Assembly (NCBI GenBank): GCA_035620515.1
Contig: DASPGR010000332.1
Location: 1-7,676 of the forward strand
Length of the DNA: 7,676 nt
Source of the DNA: SG8-41 sp035620515
GTDB taxonomy: Bacteria > Pseudomonadota > Gammaproteobacteria > Burkholderiales > SG8-41
Direction: 5' to 3'
The position numbers and the translations under genes are program-made. A model generated the notes under the pieces. That model was not told the DNA's origin. It searched no databases and saw only the letters and a program-made list of their open reading frames with translations. Shown here piece after piece: positions 1 to 5,673 of the stretch. The first letter of the stretch is position 1. Every line of letters starts with the position of its first letter.

Positions 1-287
1 TAGTTCTCTCCGCTGCACAGGATGAGGGAGGGGTCGAGCGGCGCCTTGAGCTTCGCGTCGGCGAGCGCGGTTCGCCCCGCGCCGCCCTTGCGCGCGCTGG
101 CGAGCGCTGCCGCCGCCGACTTGAGGCCCTGCTCTCCCGACGCGATGAACCGCGTCATGTCGCTCATCGCGGCAATGATCGCGGGCGAAGTCCCCGTCGG
201 GCACGTGTCGAGGACATCGATCAGGTGCTCGCCGTCGATGAGGCCCAAGCGCAGCGCCCCGTTTCTATCGTAACGAACCAGCTTCAC
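1..287 (-). CDS. FAH-family protein, N-terminal part only (cut by window start)
   Basis: This is the first 95 codons of a fumarylacetoacetate-hydrolase family protein; the rest lies beyond base 1. It opens with MKLVRYDRNGALRLGLIDG, the small N-terminal domain typical of Rv2993c-like FAH proteins, and reaches LILCSGENY at the window edge. That end matches the start of the catalytic domain in the neighbouring FAH protein (ILCVGKNYHDHA), so the two are tandem members of one family. The start is GTG at 287: an in-frame TGA lies only two codons upstream, so no earlier start is possible. No clear Shine-Dalgarno sequence precedes it. FAH proteins are metal-dependent C-C hydrolases, decarboxylases or isomerases acting on beta-keto or enol acids; the substrate cannot be told here. 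It is probably the last visible member of the minus-strand operon, after a 99-nt gap containing a short direct repeat. Confidence 0.85.
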   Translation of the reverse strand, partial: MKLVRYDRNGALRLGLIDGEHLIDVLDTCPTGTSPAIIAAMSDMTRFIASGEQGLKSAAAALASARKGGAGRTALADAKLKAPLDPSLILCSGEN

Positions 288-317
288 AGTGCGTCAGGGG
301 TGATTTTTCGAGTGAAC

Positions 318-380
318 TTCTTGGCGATCTTGACGGCTTGGCGGTTCAATAATCGCTTTTCTTGGTGGCTTGGCGGTTCA
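318..380. repeat. Short imperfect direct repeat between the two FAH genes
   Basis: Two related units lie in the 99-nt gap, at 318-348 and 359-380. Both begin with ttcttggYg and end with the identical 14-mer ggcttggcggttca (335-348 and 367-380); the second unit is shorter by 9 nt in its middle. This resembles the short cttggcg-type intergenic repeats common in GC-rich proteobacteria, but that likeness is from memory. No function is evident. It sits where the two FAH genes are separated and might affect mRNA processing. Confidence 0.6.
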
Positions 381-386
381 GGTTTC

Positions 387-1271
387 CTAGCCGACCGGGT
401 TTTCGAGCGTGCCGATGGGCTCGATCGTGACCGCGACCCGGTCCCCGGGCTTGAGATATCGCGGGGGATTGAACCCGATCCCCACGCCCGCGCAGGTGCC
501 CGTGGCGATGAGATCGCCAGGCTCGAGGGTCATCAGGCGCGAAATCGTCTCGATCAGCGTCGGTATGTCGAAAATGAGCTGCGTGACGTAGGCGCTCTGC
601 CGCAGCTCGCCGTTCACCTTGGTGACGAGCTGGAGCTGGGTCACGTCCTTCACCTCGTCGGAAGTCACAATGCACGGACCCATCGGGCAATAGCCGTCAG
701 CGCTCTTGCCGAGAAACCACTGGCGGTGCCGGTTCTGTATGGTGCGGGCCGAGACGTCGTTCACAATCGTGTAGCCGTAGACGTGGCCGTACGCGTCCTT
801 CTTGCTGATGTTGCGCCCGCCCTCGCCCATCACCACCGCGAGCTCGCCCTCGTAGTCGGTGGTATTGGTGTAATCGTTGGCGCTCGGGATCGGTTCGCCC
901 GGCCCGATCACCGAGTTTGGCCACTTGGTGAAGATGATCGGCACCTCCGGGATCGTTTCCTTGCCGGTCGCATCGACGCCGCTCGCCTGAAACTCCTGCG
1001 CGTGGTCGTGATAGTTCTTGCCGACGCACAGTATGTTCTTCGCCGGGCGCGGAATAGGCGCGCGAAGCTTTACGCTGTCGAAGGGGATGCGCCCCTCGCC
1101 GCTCCTCACCGCGCGCCGGGCGCGCGCGAGCCCGTTCTTCCCGAGTGCGATGAAGGCGTTCATGTCCGGCGGCAGCCGCGTGCCGGCCGAGAGATCGACG
1201 ATGCTGTTGGAGGCCGGGTCGTGCACCCCGACCCGGGTGCCCTTGTCGTCCGAGAAAGTGACCAGACGCAT
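387..1271 (-). CDS. Fumarylacetoacetate hydrolase family protein
   Basis: This is a complete 294-residue FAH-superfamily enzyme, the usual length for the two-domain bacterial type. A short N-terminal domain (about residues 1-70, starting MRLVTFSDDKG) precedes the catalytic domain. Visible signatures are ILCVGKNYHDHA (80-91), the acidic metal ligands in DYEGELAVVMG (E141, E143), D172 in NDVSARTIQ, and the GT-x-x-GVG loop near 258-264. Family members bind Mg2+ or Mn2+ and cleave, decarboxylate or isomerise keto/enol acids, as in homoprotocatechuate or fumarylpyruvate breakdown; the exact substrate is unknown here. The ATG at 1271 was chosen because MRLVTF aligns with the MKLVRY start of the downstream paralog, although the frame stays open further upstream. 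It lies one base after the UGSC gene's stop, so the two are almost certainly translationally coupled. It ends at TAG. Confidence 0.93.
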   Translation of the reverse strand: MRLVTFSDDKGTRVGVHDPASNSIVDLSAGTRLPPDMNAFIALGKNGLARARRAVRSGEGRIPFDSVKLRAPIPRPAKNILCVGKNYHDHAQEFQASGVDATGKETIPEVPIIFTKWPNSVIGPGEPIPSANDYTNTTDYEGELAVVMGEGGRNISKKDAYGHVYGYTIVNDVSARTIQNRHRQWFLGKSADGYCPMGPCIVTSDEVKDVTQLQLVTKVNGELRQSAYVTQLIFDIPTLIETISRLMTLEPGDLIATGTCAGVGIGFNPPRYLKPGDRVAVTIEPIGTLENPVG

Positions 1272-1272
1272 A

Positions 1273-1800
1273 TCAGGCCTTCCCGCCCGATCGCAGCAGG
1301 GCGAGGACAGGCTCGATGGCGTCGTCGGCGATCTTCGCGAGCTCCTCCGGCGTGCGATTCTGGATCGGATGGGGAACGAAGACGACCGCGGGATCAAAGC
1401 CCAGTGCGCCCGACTGCTTCTCAACGGCGTCCGTGAATCCCTGCGTAACCACGGATACGCCCGGCAGGCCCTTCGCGTCGAAATTCATGAGGTCGTGCAA
1501 ACTGCACGACGTGCAGGAGCCTCAGTCCGATAAGCCGATCACCACGACGTCGGCTTCGTCCGCGACCTTCTGGACGTTCTCCGGCGTGGCGACCTTGGAG
1601 TTCGTCGGCTTGCCATAACGCTTGACCTTGAGGCCGCGCTCGACGAAGCGCTTCTCGACCCGGTTGAAAAACTCGTCGCTCCGGGTCTTGCCAATGTCGA
1701 AGAGCCCCACGGTCAGGCCCGCGAGCGAGGGGGGTGGCGCCCGTCGCGCGCGCTTCAGCGATGAGGTTTCTGCCGTTGGATCACGCAGCCAGTTCGTCAT
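1273..1800 (-). CDS. UGSC-family selenoprotein (Sec at internal TGA)
   Basis: With the TGA at 1524-1522 read as selenocysteine, this is one 175-residue protein; read as a stop, it becomes two fragments of 92 and 75 residues. The TGA gives residue 93 in D-U-G-S-C-T-S-C-S-L-H-D, exactly the Sec-Gly-Ser-Cys motif that names the UGSC family, with C96 and C99 as likely redox partners. The N-terminal part (GLTVGLFDIG, then DVVVIGLSD just before U93) looks like the alternating beta-alpha pattern of a Rossmann-like domain. The beta-strand-then-redox-loop layout and the U-G-[ST]-C-T-x-C pattern resemble glycine reductase selenoprotein B (recalled as U-G-T-C-T-R-C). A GGAGG at 1809-1805 sits 4 nt before the ATG. 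A SECIS-like hairpin follows the TGA. The reaction is unknown; a thiol/selenol redox or reductive cleavage role is inferred. The reading frame continues in the same frame on both sides with no frameshift. Confidence 0.9.
1488..1524 (-). promoter_or_regulatory. Bacterial SECIS-like element of the UGSC gene
   Basis: Immediately after the TGA (1524-1522) the mRNA can fold a perfect 7-bp hairpin, UCGUGCA-GUU-UGCACGA (1509-1493). Its GUU loop begins at the 20th nucleotide after UGA. The G and U of the loop are nucleotides 23 and 24 counted from the U of UGA, the same offset as the SelB-contacted G23-U24 of E. coli fdhF. A lower stem can form between UGAGG, which includes the codon itself, and CCUCA (1492-1488), leaving a 10-nt one-sided bulge. 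This fits the known bacterial SECIS rule of an apical loop 16-37 nt after UGA with G in its first two positions. The fold was worked out by hand, not computed. Confidence 0.8.
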
Positions 1801-1804
1801 ATGA

Positions 1805-1809
1805 CCTCC
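1805..1809 (-). promoter_or_regulatory. Ribosome binding site of the UGSC gene
   Basis: GGAGG on the minus strand lies 4 nt before the ATG at 1800. It fixes the UGSC start and shows that this gene is initiated independently within the operon, 27 nt after the stop of the upstream gene. The GTG at 2910 in the upstream ORF has no such site, which bears on the read-through question there. Confidence 0.75.
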
Positions 1810-1827
1810 GTCAAGATTTATCCTTCA

Positions 1828-2910
1828 CTATTCACGAATTTGCTTCGTCACCGGCTGCAATTCGAGCCGGTTGCGGCCGGCCAACCAACCGGGAAGGATG
1901 GCGGAGAAGAGTCCCGCCCTGCCGCCCGCACGCACGACCATCAGCCCATCCTCGTGGAACTTCGGCACCATTTCGTCGGCACGGCTCGCGGGAACCCCTT
2001 CGCCGATGCCGTCAGCGCCGGCAAGGATCTCCCGCCCGGGCCGGATCGTCACCTCGTAGAGCGCGCGCTCGATTCTCTTGCGGTCCCATCCCGCCTCGCG
2101 ATAGATCGCATAGTGCTCGGGCGAGAGAACGAAGACCGCTCGCGCGCTCTGGGTCAAGCGGGTATGGCCGATTTTCACCAGCGACGATCCGATCGACCGG
2201 GAGAGCCCTTCGGGGGTGCGCGATTTCTGGTCGACGACCGCCTCGACTCCATGACCCTGGAAGAGCGTCACAGTCGAGGCGCCGCGCGGAAAACCCCGGG
2301 ACACAGACAGGGGCTCCCACTCGGGATCGGATTCGTCCTCCGCGAAGCACAGCGTGTACTTGCTCGGCGCGCCCAGCGTCGCGCGATCCGCTTCGCCAGG
2401 GCGACCCCCACCGACGTTCTGCACGATGAGGTTGAGCGCGCGCCCGATCGTGGCGTTGGCGCGGTTGCCCTGTCCCAGCGCATTGAGGCCGGAGTTCATT
2501 CCGATGCGCCTGGCAACCGGCCCGTTGACGATGATGATCGGGCTCGAGAAATAGGTTGTCGCCAGCACGCCGTGCAGGGTAAACACGGGCTCGAGCGCCG
2601 CCTCGAGCGCCGCAAGCAGCACCGGCATGTACTCGGGCCGGCAGCCCGCCAGCACGGCATTGATCGCGACTTTCTCGATCGTGCAATCGGCGAGGTATGG
2701 CGGAATCTTGCCGATAGTCTCGTCCGGCCGGCGCTTCGTGCCGGAGAGCATGCGCAGCACCCGGACATCGGTGGGCGGCGTGACCGGCAGTCCGTCGGCC
2801 CAGCCGCGCTGGAAGCAGATCTCCTCCGGATCGTCGTTGTCGCCGTACTCGACCTTGCGCGCGGCGAGCGCGGTCCCGCCCCGGTGCTTTGCCTCCAGCC
2901 GCTCGGCCAC
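1828..2910 (-). other. Conserved domain of unknown function (separate 360-aa CDS if TGA is a stop)
   Basis: If the TGA terminates, this would be a separate 360-residue protein starting at GTG 2910 and ending at TAG. It is rich in conserved-looking glycine and asparagine motifs (VNGPVARRIGMNSG, GQGNRANATIGRALN) with cysteines at fusion positions 153, 197, 211 and 309. I do not recognise a named domain. It has no transmembrane segment or signal peptide. The lack of a ribosome binding site before the GTG argues against independent initiation. Confidence 0.75.
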
Positions 2911-3273
2911 CCCGGGCTCGAGGGAGAGCGAGCCTCACCCGGGCTGGAACGCGGGCAATCCCTCGCCCAGATCACGAATGCCCGTAAGCCTTTGCCACCC
3001 CTCCCGGTCCCAGCCGACGACCCGCTCGGCCTCGCGACCTTTCGAGAAACGCACGAGCGTCGGCGTGGCTTCGATCTTGTTGAGCCATGAGTGGTCGAGC
3101 TCGCGGTCATCGACCACGTTGACGACCTCGCGCGGGAAGGTGGGGTCGTCCTGCGACACGACCTGGAATCCCTTGACGGATCGCGCGGCGCGCTGCATCA
3201 CCGGCTCGATCAGGTAGCACGTCGGGCACGCGCGTTTCGAGAAAACGACAAGACCGTCGGAGACCAGCGTCAT
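1828..3273 (-). CDS. Thioredoxin-domain fusion protein, probable selenoprotein (Sec at internal TGA)
   Basis: Reading the TGA at 2937-2935 as selenocysteine gives one 481-residue protein. Residues 1-112 are a thioredoxin-like domain with CPTC at 16-19 and the cis-proline of IEATPT at P71. U113 lies in P-G-U-G-S. Residues 122-481 are a conserved domain I cannot name, with landmarks RGWADGLPV (156-164), GQGNRANATIGRALN (267-281), NVGGGRPGEADRATLG (286-301) and VLSPEH (382-387). Fusion is favoured because the two ORFs share a frame, the first start after the TGA is a GTG at 2910 with no Shine-Dalgarno sequence, a SECIS-like hairpin follows, and the next gene is itself a UGSC selenoprotein. The alternative is two adjacent genes with an ordinary stop. 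The ATG at 3273 is the first ATG in the frame; an in-frame TAG lies about 13 codons upstream. The likely role is redox chemistry coupled to the UGSC protein. Confidence 0.65.
2899..2937 (-). promoter_or_regulatory. Candidate SECIS-like element of the thioredoxin fusion gene
   Basis: After the TGA (2937-2935) the mRNA can form CUCG-A-GCC, loop CGGGGU, GGC-CGAG (2922-2902): seven Watson-Crick pairs with one bulged A at 2918 and a 6-nt loop starting 20 nt beyond UGA. The stem can extend by two more pairs across a bulged C (CC 2924-2923 with GG 2900-2899). A G in the second loop position and a bulged base in the upper stem are features also seen in the E. coli fdhF element. A competing GGCUCG/CGAGCC stem (2934-2929 with 2920-2915) lies too close to the UGA to be a typical SECIS and lowers certainty. 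Confidence 0.55.
2935..3273 (-). other. Thioredoxin-like segment (separate 112-aa CDS if TGA is a stop)
   Basis: This is the N-terminal 112 residues of the fusion, ending at the TGA. It has a leading beta strand (GLVVFSKRACPTC), the redox pair C16 and C19, the cis-Pro loop (EATPTLVRF, 68-76) and a final helix-like stretch ending LPAFQPG. This is about the length of a normal cytoplasmic thioredoxin; no signal peptide is present, so it would act in the cytoplasm. It is recorded so that the conservative reading, a stand-alone thioredoxin family protein, is not lost. Confidence 0.85.
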
Positions 3274-3294
3274 GGAGATGGCGGCCAGAATGCT

Positions 3295-3320
3295 TTCGAG
3301 CGACTATATTAACGTAACCG
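3295..3320. promoter_or_regulatory. AT-rich divergent promoter region (tentative)
   Basis: The 82-nt gap between the divergent starts at 3273 (minus) and 3356 (plus) has one AT-rich core, actatattaacgtaac. It offers a TATATT -10-like hexamer on the plus strand (3305-3310) and TAATAT/TATAGT on the minus strand. No convincing -35 box lies 16-18 nt upstream on either strand. It is listed because this is the only place a promoter for the minus-strand operon could lie within its own upstream gap. Confidence 0.3.
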
Positions 3321-3355
3321 GAAGCTGCGCGCCCCGGTTGCCATTGCCGAGACTG

Positions 3356-3727
3356 ATGAGCGTGTTTGCCAAGTTCCCAAGCAGCGTGTATCTGCGTTTT
3401 TCGACGGTTGCATTACTATGCCTGGCCACCGGCTGCGCCGAGCTGCGCTGGCAGCGAAGCGGCACGGATGCGGCGACGGGCGAGGTGGACCTCGAAGACT
3501 GCCGCCAGCAGGGGCGCGCGCAATCGGCACGGCTTGCCTGGCCGTTTCCCGGCGATCCCACGCGCGTGGTCGCGTATGACCGGTCCGGCCGCGCGGTGCT
3601 GACGCCTTACCCCTATCCCACCTGGCTCGATACGGATCGCTCGGTGCGTGAGTCCGAGCTCGTTGGCGAGTGCATGCGGCGCAAGGGTTACGCGCTCGCA
3701 CCGGCGGAGCAGAGCGCGCGCCCGTGA
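3356..3727 (+). CDS. Small putative lipoprotein
   Basis: A 123-residue protein with a lipoprotein signal: MSVFAKFPSSVYLRF, a hydrophobic stretch, then LATGC with the lipidated cysteine at residue 27. The mature part is short and polar, with one cysteine in DLEDCRQQ and another in GECMRRKGYAL; these could form a disulfide. A C-terminal CM-x-x-KGY pattern is common in small proteobacterial envelope lipoproteins, but I cannot assign a family or function. The ATG at 3356 was chosen because it places the hydrophobic core correctly; the frame is open further upstream to 3272 but would add an unusual 28-residue head overlapping the promoter region. The gene is divergent from the selenoprotein operon and ends at TGA. 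Confidence 0.72.
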   Translation: MSVFAKFPSSVYLRFSTVALLCLATGCAELRWQRSGTDAATGEVDLEDCRQQGRAQSARLAWPFPGDPTRVVAYDRSGRAVLTPYPYPTWLDTDRSVRESELVGECMRRKGYALAPAEQSARP

Positions 3728-3835
3728 TTTATTTTGCTCACGTGACCCGCCCACTGTGTGCACCACTGCACAGCGACGCGTTGCGACGAGGCACCGGGTA
3801 CGGCATCCTAGAGCGGATCGACGTGGCACCCTCTC

Positions 3836-5182
3836 ATGGGCATGCACCCGGCACCCTCCCCGAAAGAAGCAGAAACCGAGACCGTTGCCATGCAGGCGCT
3901 GCAACGCGGCGAGAATGGCCGCGCCCGCGCGCTCTCGGAGGCGATGCTCGCCGAGCATCCGGACAGCCCGGTTGCATTGCGGCTCCTCGGGCTCGTGAAC
4001 ATGATCGAGCGGCATTACCTGACCGCGATCGACGCCTTTACGCGATCGGTTGAGCGGAGTCCGGACCTGGGCGCATTCATCAATCTGACGACGTGCCTCA
4101 CCAAGGTCAACGACCTCGAACGCGCAGTGGAGAGCGGCCGCGCCGCCGTGGCAGTGGCCCCGGCTGCGGTGCCGGCGCGCCTCGCCCTGGCCGCGGCGCT
4201 TCAGGGCATGCGGCGTCTCGATGACGCCCTGGCCGAAGTCAATGAGGCGTCGCGGCTGAGCCCCGGAAATCCGACCGTGGCAATGCGCCGCGGCGCGATC
4301 CGCGCGCAGCTCGGACACTACGAGGCCGCGCAGGAGGATTTCGCGCTCGCAGCGACGTCGAACGAAACGCCGCAGGTCCGGGCGGTGCGCTTCGATCGGG
4401 CGTTCTACGACACGCTCGCGGACGCAACACCTGACCGGGTGCCGCAGCCGGCCCCGATGATGAGCATGGGCAACGCCGGGCGCGCACGCTACGTCGTCTA
4501 CGTCGGCTGCACCGCGGACTATTTCCTCAAGTACGGCATCGTCTTCGTCAATTCCTATGCAGCGAATTCGGCCTCGGGGAGCTTGCTCCACCTGCACATC
4601 GTCAATCCCGGCGAGGAGTTCGGAAACGCGATGTCCGACATCTCGCGCCGGTTGCCCGATCTCAACCTGGTGGTTACGACGGAGCGCGCACCGATCGATG
4701 CGGCTCTCGACCCGGCGAACGCCAGGAGCTATTACGCTTGCGCCCGCTTCCTGCAGCTACCGGGGTTTCTCGCGCATTACCAGAAGCCCATGCTCTCCTT
4801 CGACGTGGACGCGGTTGTCGAGGCACCGCTTGAGCGCATCCTGGACCACGTCGGAAGCCGCGACATGGGTCTCGTCCTGCGCGAGCCGGTCGATTCGCCC
4901 TGGTGGGACATCATCGCTTTCATCCTCGGCGTCCGGCCGACGCCGGCCACACTCGCCTACCTGTGGCGGGTCCGCAACTACATTCTGCATTTCTTCGAGC
5001 GCCGCCAGATGCCGTGGGCCCTCGACCAGCTCTCGCTCTATTGCGTGCTCAAGATGATGGAGCGCTTCGATACGGCGCCGACGGTTGCGTGGTTGCCGCG
5101 CGAGGTGCAGGCAGTCACATGGCAGATCGGGCAGGCCTACGACTACAAGCTGAGCGACCTGCGGGTCAGGCGCTATAAGTAG
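3836..5182 (+). CDS. TPR-repeat protein fused to a glycosyltransferase-like domain
   Basis: This 448-residue protein is in two parts. Residues about 15-175 are helical TPR-type repeats, with typical patterns such as ALRLLGLVNMIERHYLTAIDAF, the following NLTTCLTKVNDLERAVESG, ALAAALQGMRRLDDALAEV and AIRAQLGHYEAAQEDF. Residues about 217-448 resemble a nucleotide-sugar glycosyltransferase of GT-A type: YVVYVGCTADYFLKYG starts the nucleotide-binding fold, SFDVDAVV (321-328) supplies a D-x-D metal motif (D323, D325), and WALDQLSLY (394-402) matches the late D-Q motif of such enzymes. No signal peptide or membrane helix is visible, so it should be cytoplasmic. The donor and acceptor are unknown. The ribosome binding site is weak; a second ATG at 3842 is equally possible. 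It ends at TAG, 29 nt before the convergent NIPSNAP gene. Confidence 0.85.
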   Translation: MGMHPAPSPKEAETETVAMQALQRGENGRARALSEAMLAEHPDSPVALRLLGLVNMIERHYLTAIDAFTRSVERSPDLGAFINLTTCLTKVNDLERAVESGRAAVAVAPAAVPARLALAAALQGMRRLDDALAEVNEASRLSPGNPTVAMRRGAIRAQLGHYEAAQEDFALAATSNETPQVRAVRFDRAFYDTLADATPDRVPQPAPMMSMGNAGRARYVVYVGCTADYFLKYGIVFVNSYAANSASGSLLHLHIVNPGEEFGNAMSDISRRLPDLNLVVTTERAPIDAALDPANARSYYACARFLQLPGFLAHYQKPMLSFDVDAVVEAPLERILDHVGSRDMGLVLREPVDSPWWDIIAFILGVRPTPATLAYLWRVRNYILHFFERRQMPWALDQLSLYCVLKMMERFDTAPTVAWLPREVQAVTWQIGQAYDYKLSDLRVRRYK

Positions 5183-5211
5183 CCACACGCCGGGCGATCC
5201 CCAGCCCGCGC

Positions 5212-5538
5212 CTAACGCATCTTGGAAAAATCGGTCGGCTGGAGAATCGATCTCGTCATCGATGCGATGAGCGGTCCCGCCGCCTCGCTCTGATCGCGCG
5301 CCGCGATCCATTCGGAGTCCTTCTGAAACGACGCCGTCGAGCGCTCGCGGTGCGACAGGTCGTCCCACTGCAGAAGATAGTAAAGATCGTTCGTACTCTC
5401 GCCGATATCGACGGTCCAGAAGCCCATCGGCCGGATGTCGTGCTTCGCCCAGATCCGCACGGTGGTCTTGCGGAAACGGTCGACGAGCGCGGGCAGCTTG
5501 CCGGGCATGGCGTGGTAGACGCGCAGTTCGTATATCAT
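5212..5538 (-). CDS. NIPSNAP family protein
   Basis: A 108-residue protein with the opening typical of bacterial NIPSNAP proteins: MIYELRVYHAMPGKLPALVDRFR, then KHDIRPMGFWTVDIGES and LYYLLQWDDLSHRERSTASF. The family folds as a dimeric alpha/beta barrel with a ferredoxin-like core and is often found beside catabolic genes; its biochemical role is not established. The start is fixed by AGGAGG at 5549-5544, 5 nt before the ATG at 5538. A TATACT -10-like box lies about 30 nt upstream. It is divergent from the aldo/keto reductase gene and convergent with the glycosyltransferase-like gene. Confidence 0.92.
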   Translation of the reverse strand: MIYELRVYHAMPGKLPALVDRFRKTTVRIWAKHDIRPMGFWTVDIGESTNDLYYLLQWDDLSHRERSTASFQKDSEWIAARDQSEAAGPLIASMTRSILQPTDFSKMR

Positions 5539-5543
5539 TGATG

Positions 5544-5572
5544 CCTCCTCTCGTTGCGACGCGCCGAGTATA
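5544..5572 (-). promoter_or_regulatory. -10-like box and strong Shine-Dalgarno of the NIPSNAP gene
   Basis: On the minus strand TATACT (5572-5567) would be a near-consensus -10 box, followed by a short leader and AGGAGG (5549-5544). No good -35 hexamer is seen 16-18 nt upstream, so the promoter part is tentative; the Shine-Dalgarno part is clear. Confidence 0.45.
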
Positions 5573-5673
5573 ACGCCGCGTGCGACACGTCTCCTCCGTT
5601 CCGGATTGTGGACCGGTCGCGGGGAACGAGAACGAGCGCGGCGGTTCTGTAGTCAATTGACGGGACGAACGTC

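Noticed and set aside
225..1436. 403-codon plus-strand ORF opposite the FAH and UGSC genes
   Set aside because: It is antisense to a clearly conserved FAH protein, its product is Arg/Ala/Asp-rich low-complexity sequence with no motif, and such shadows are expected at this GC content.
1801..3090. 429-codon plus-strand ORF opposite the thioredoxin fusion gene
   Set aside because: Its translation shows no recognisable domain and mirrors codon bias of the conserved minus-strand gene.
3754..3773. Hairpin ctg/cag plus tgca/tgca in the gap after the small lipoprotein gene
   Set aside because: It is short with a 2-nt bulge and no following T run, so neither a terminator nor a clear regulatory element can be supported.
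3416..4597. 393-codon minus-strand ORF opposite the lipoprotein and TPR genes
   Set aside because: It runs across two convincing plus-strand genes and their gap, and its product is Arg/His/Cys-rich with no motif.
5189..5211. Possible terminator between the convergent glycosyltransferase-like and NIPSNAP genes
   Set aside because: CGGGC and GCCCG (5191-5195, 5204-5208) form only a 5-bp stem with an 8-nt loop and there is no U tract on either side.
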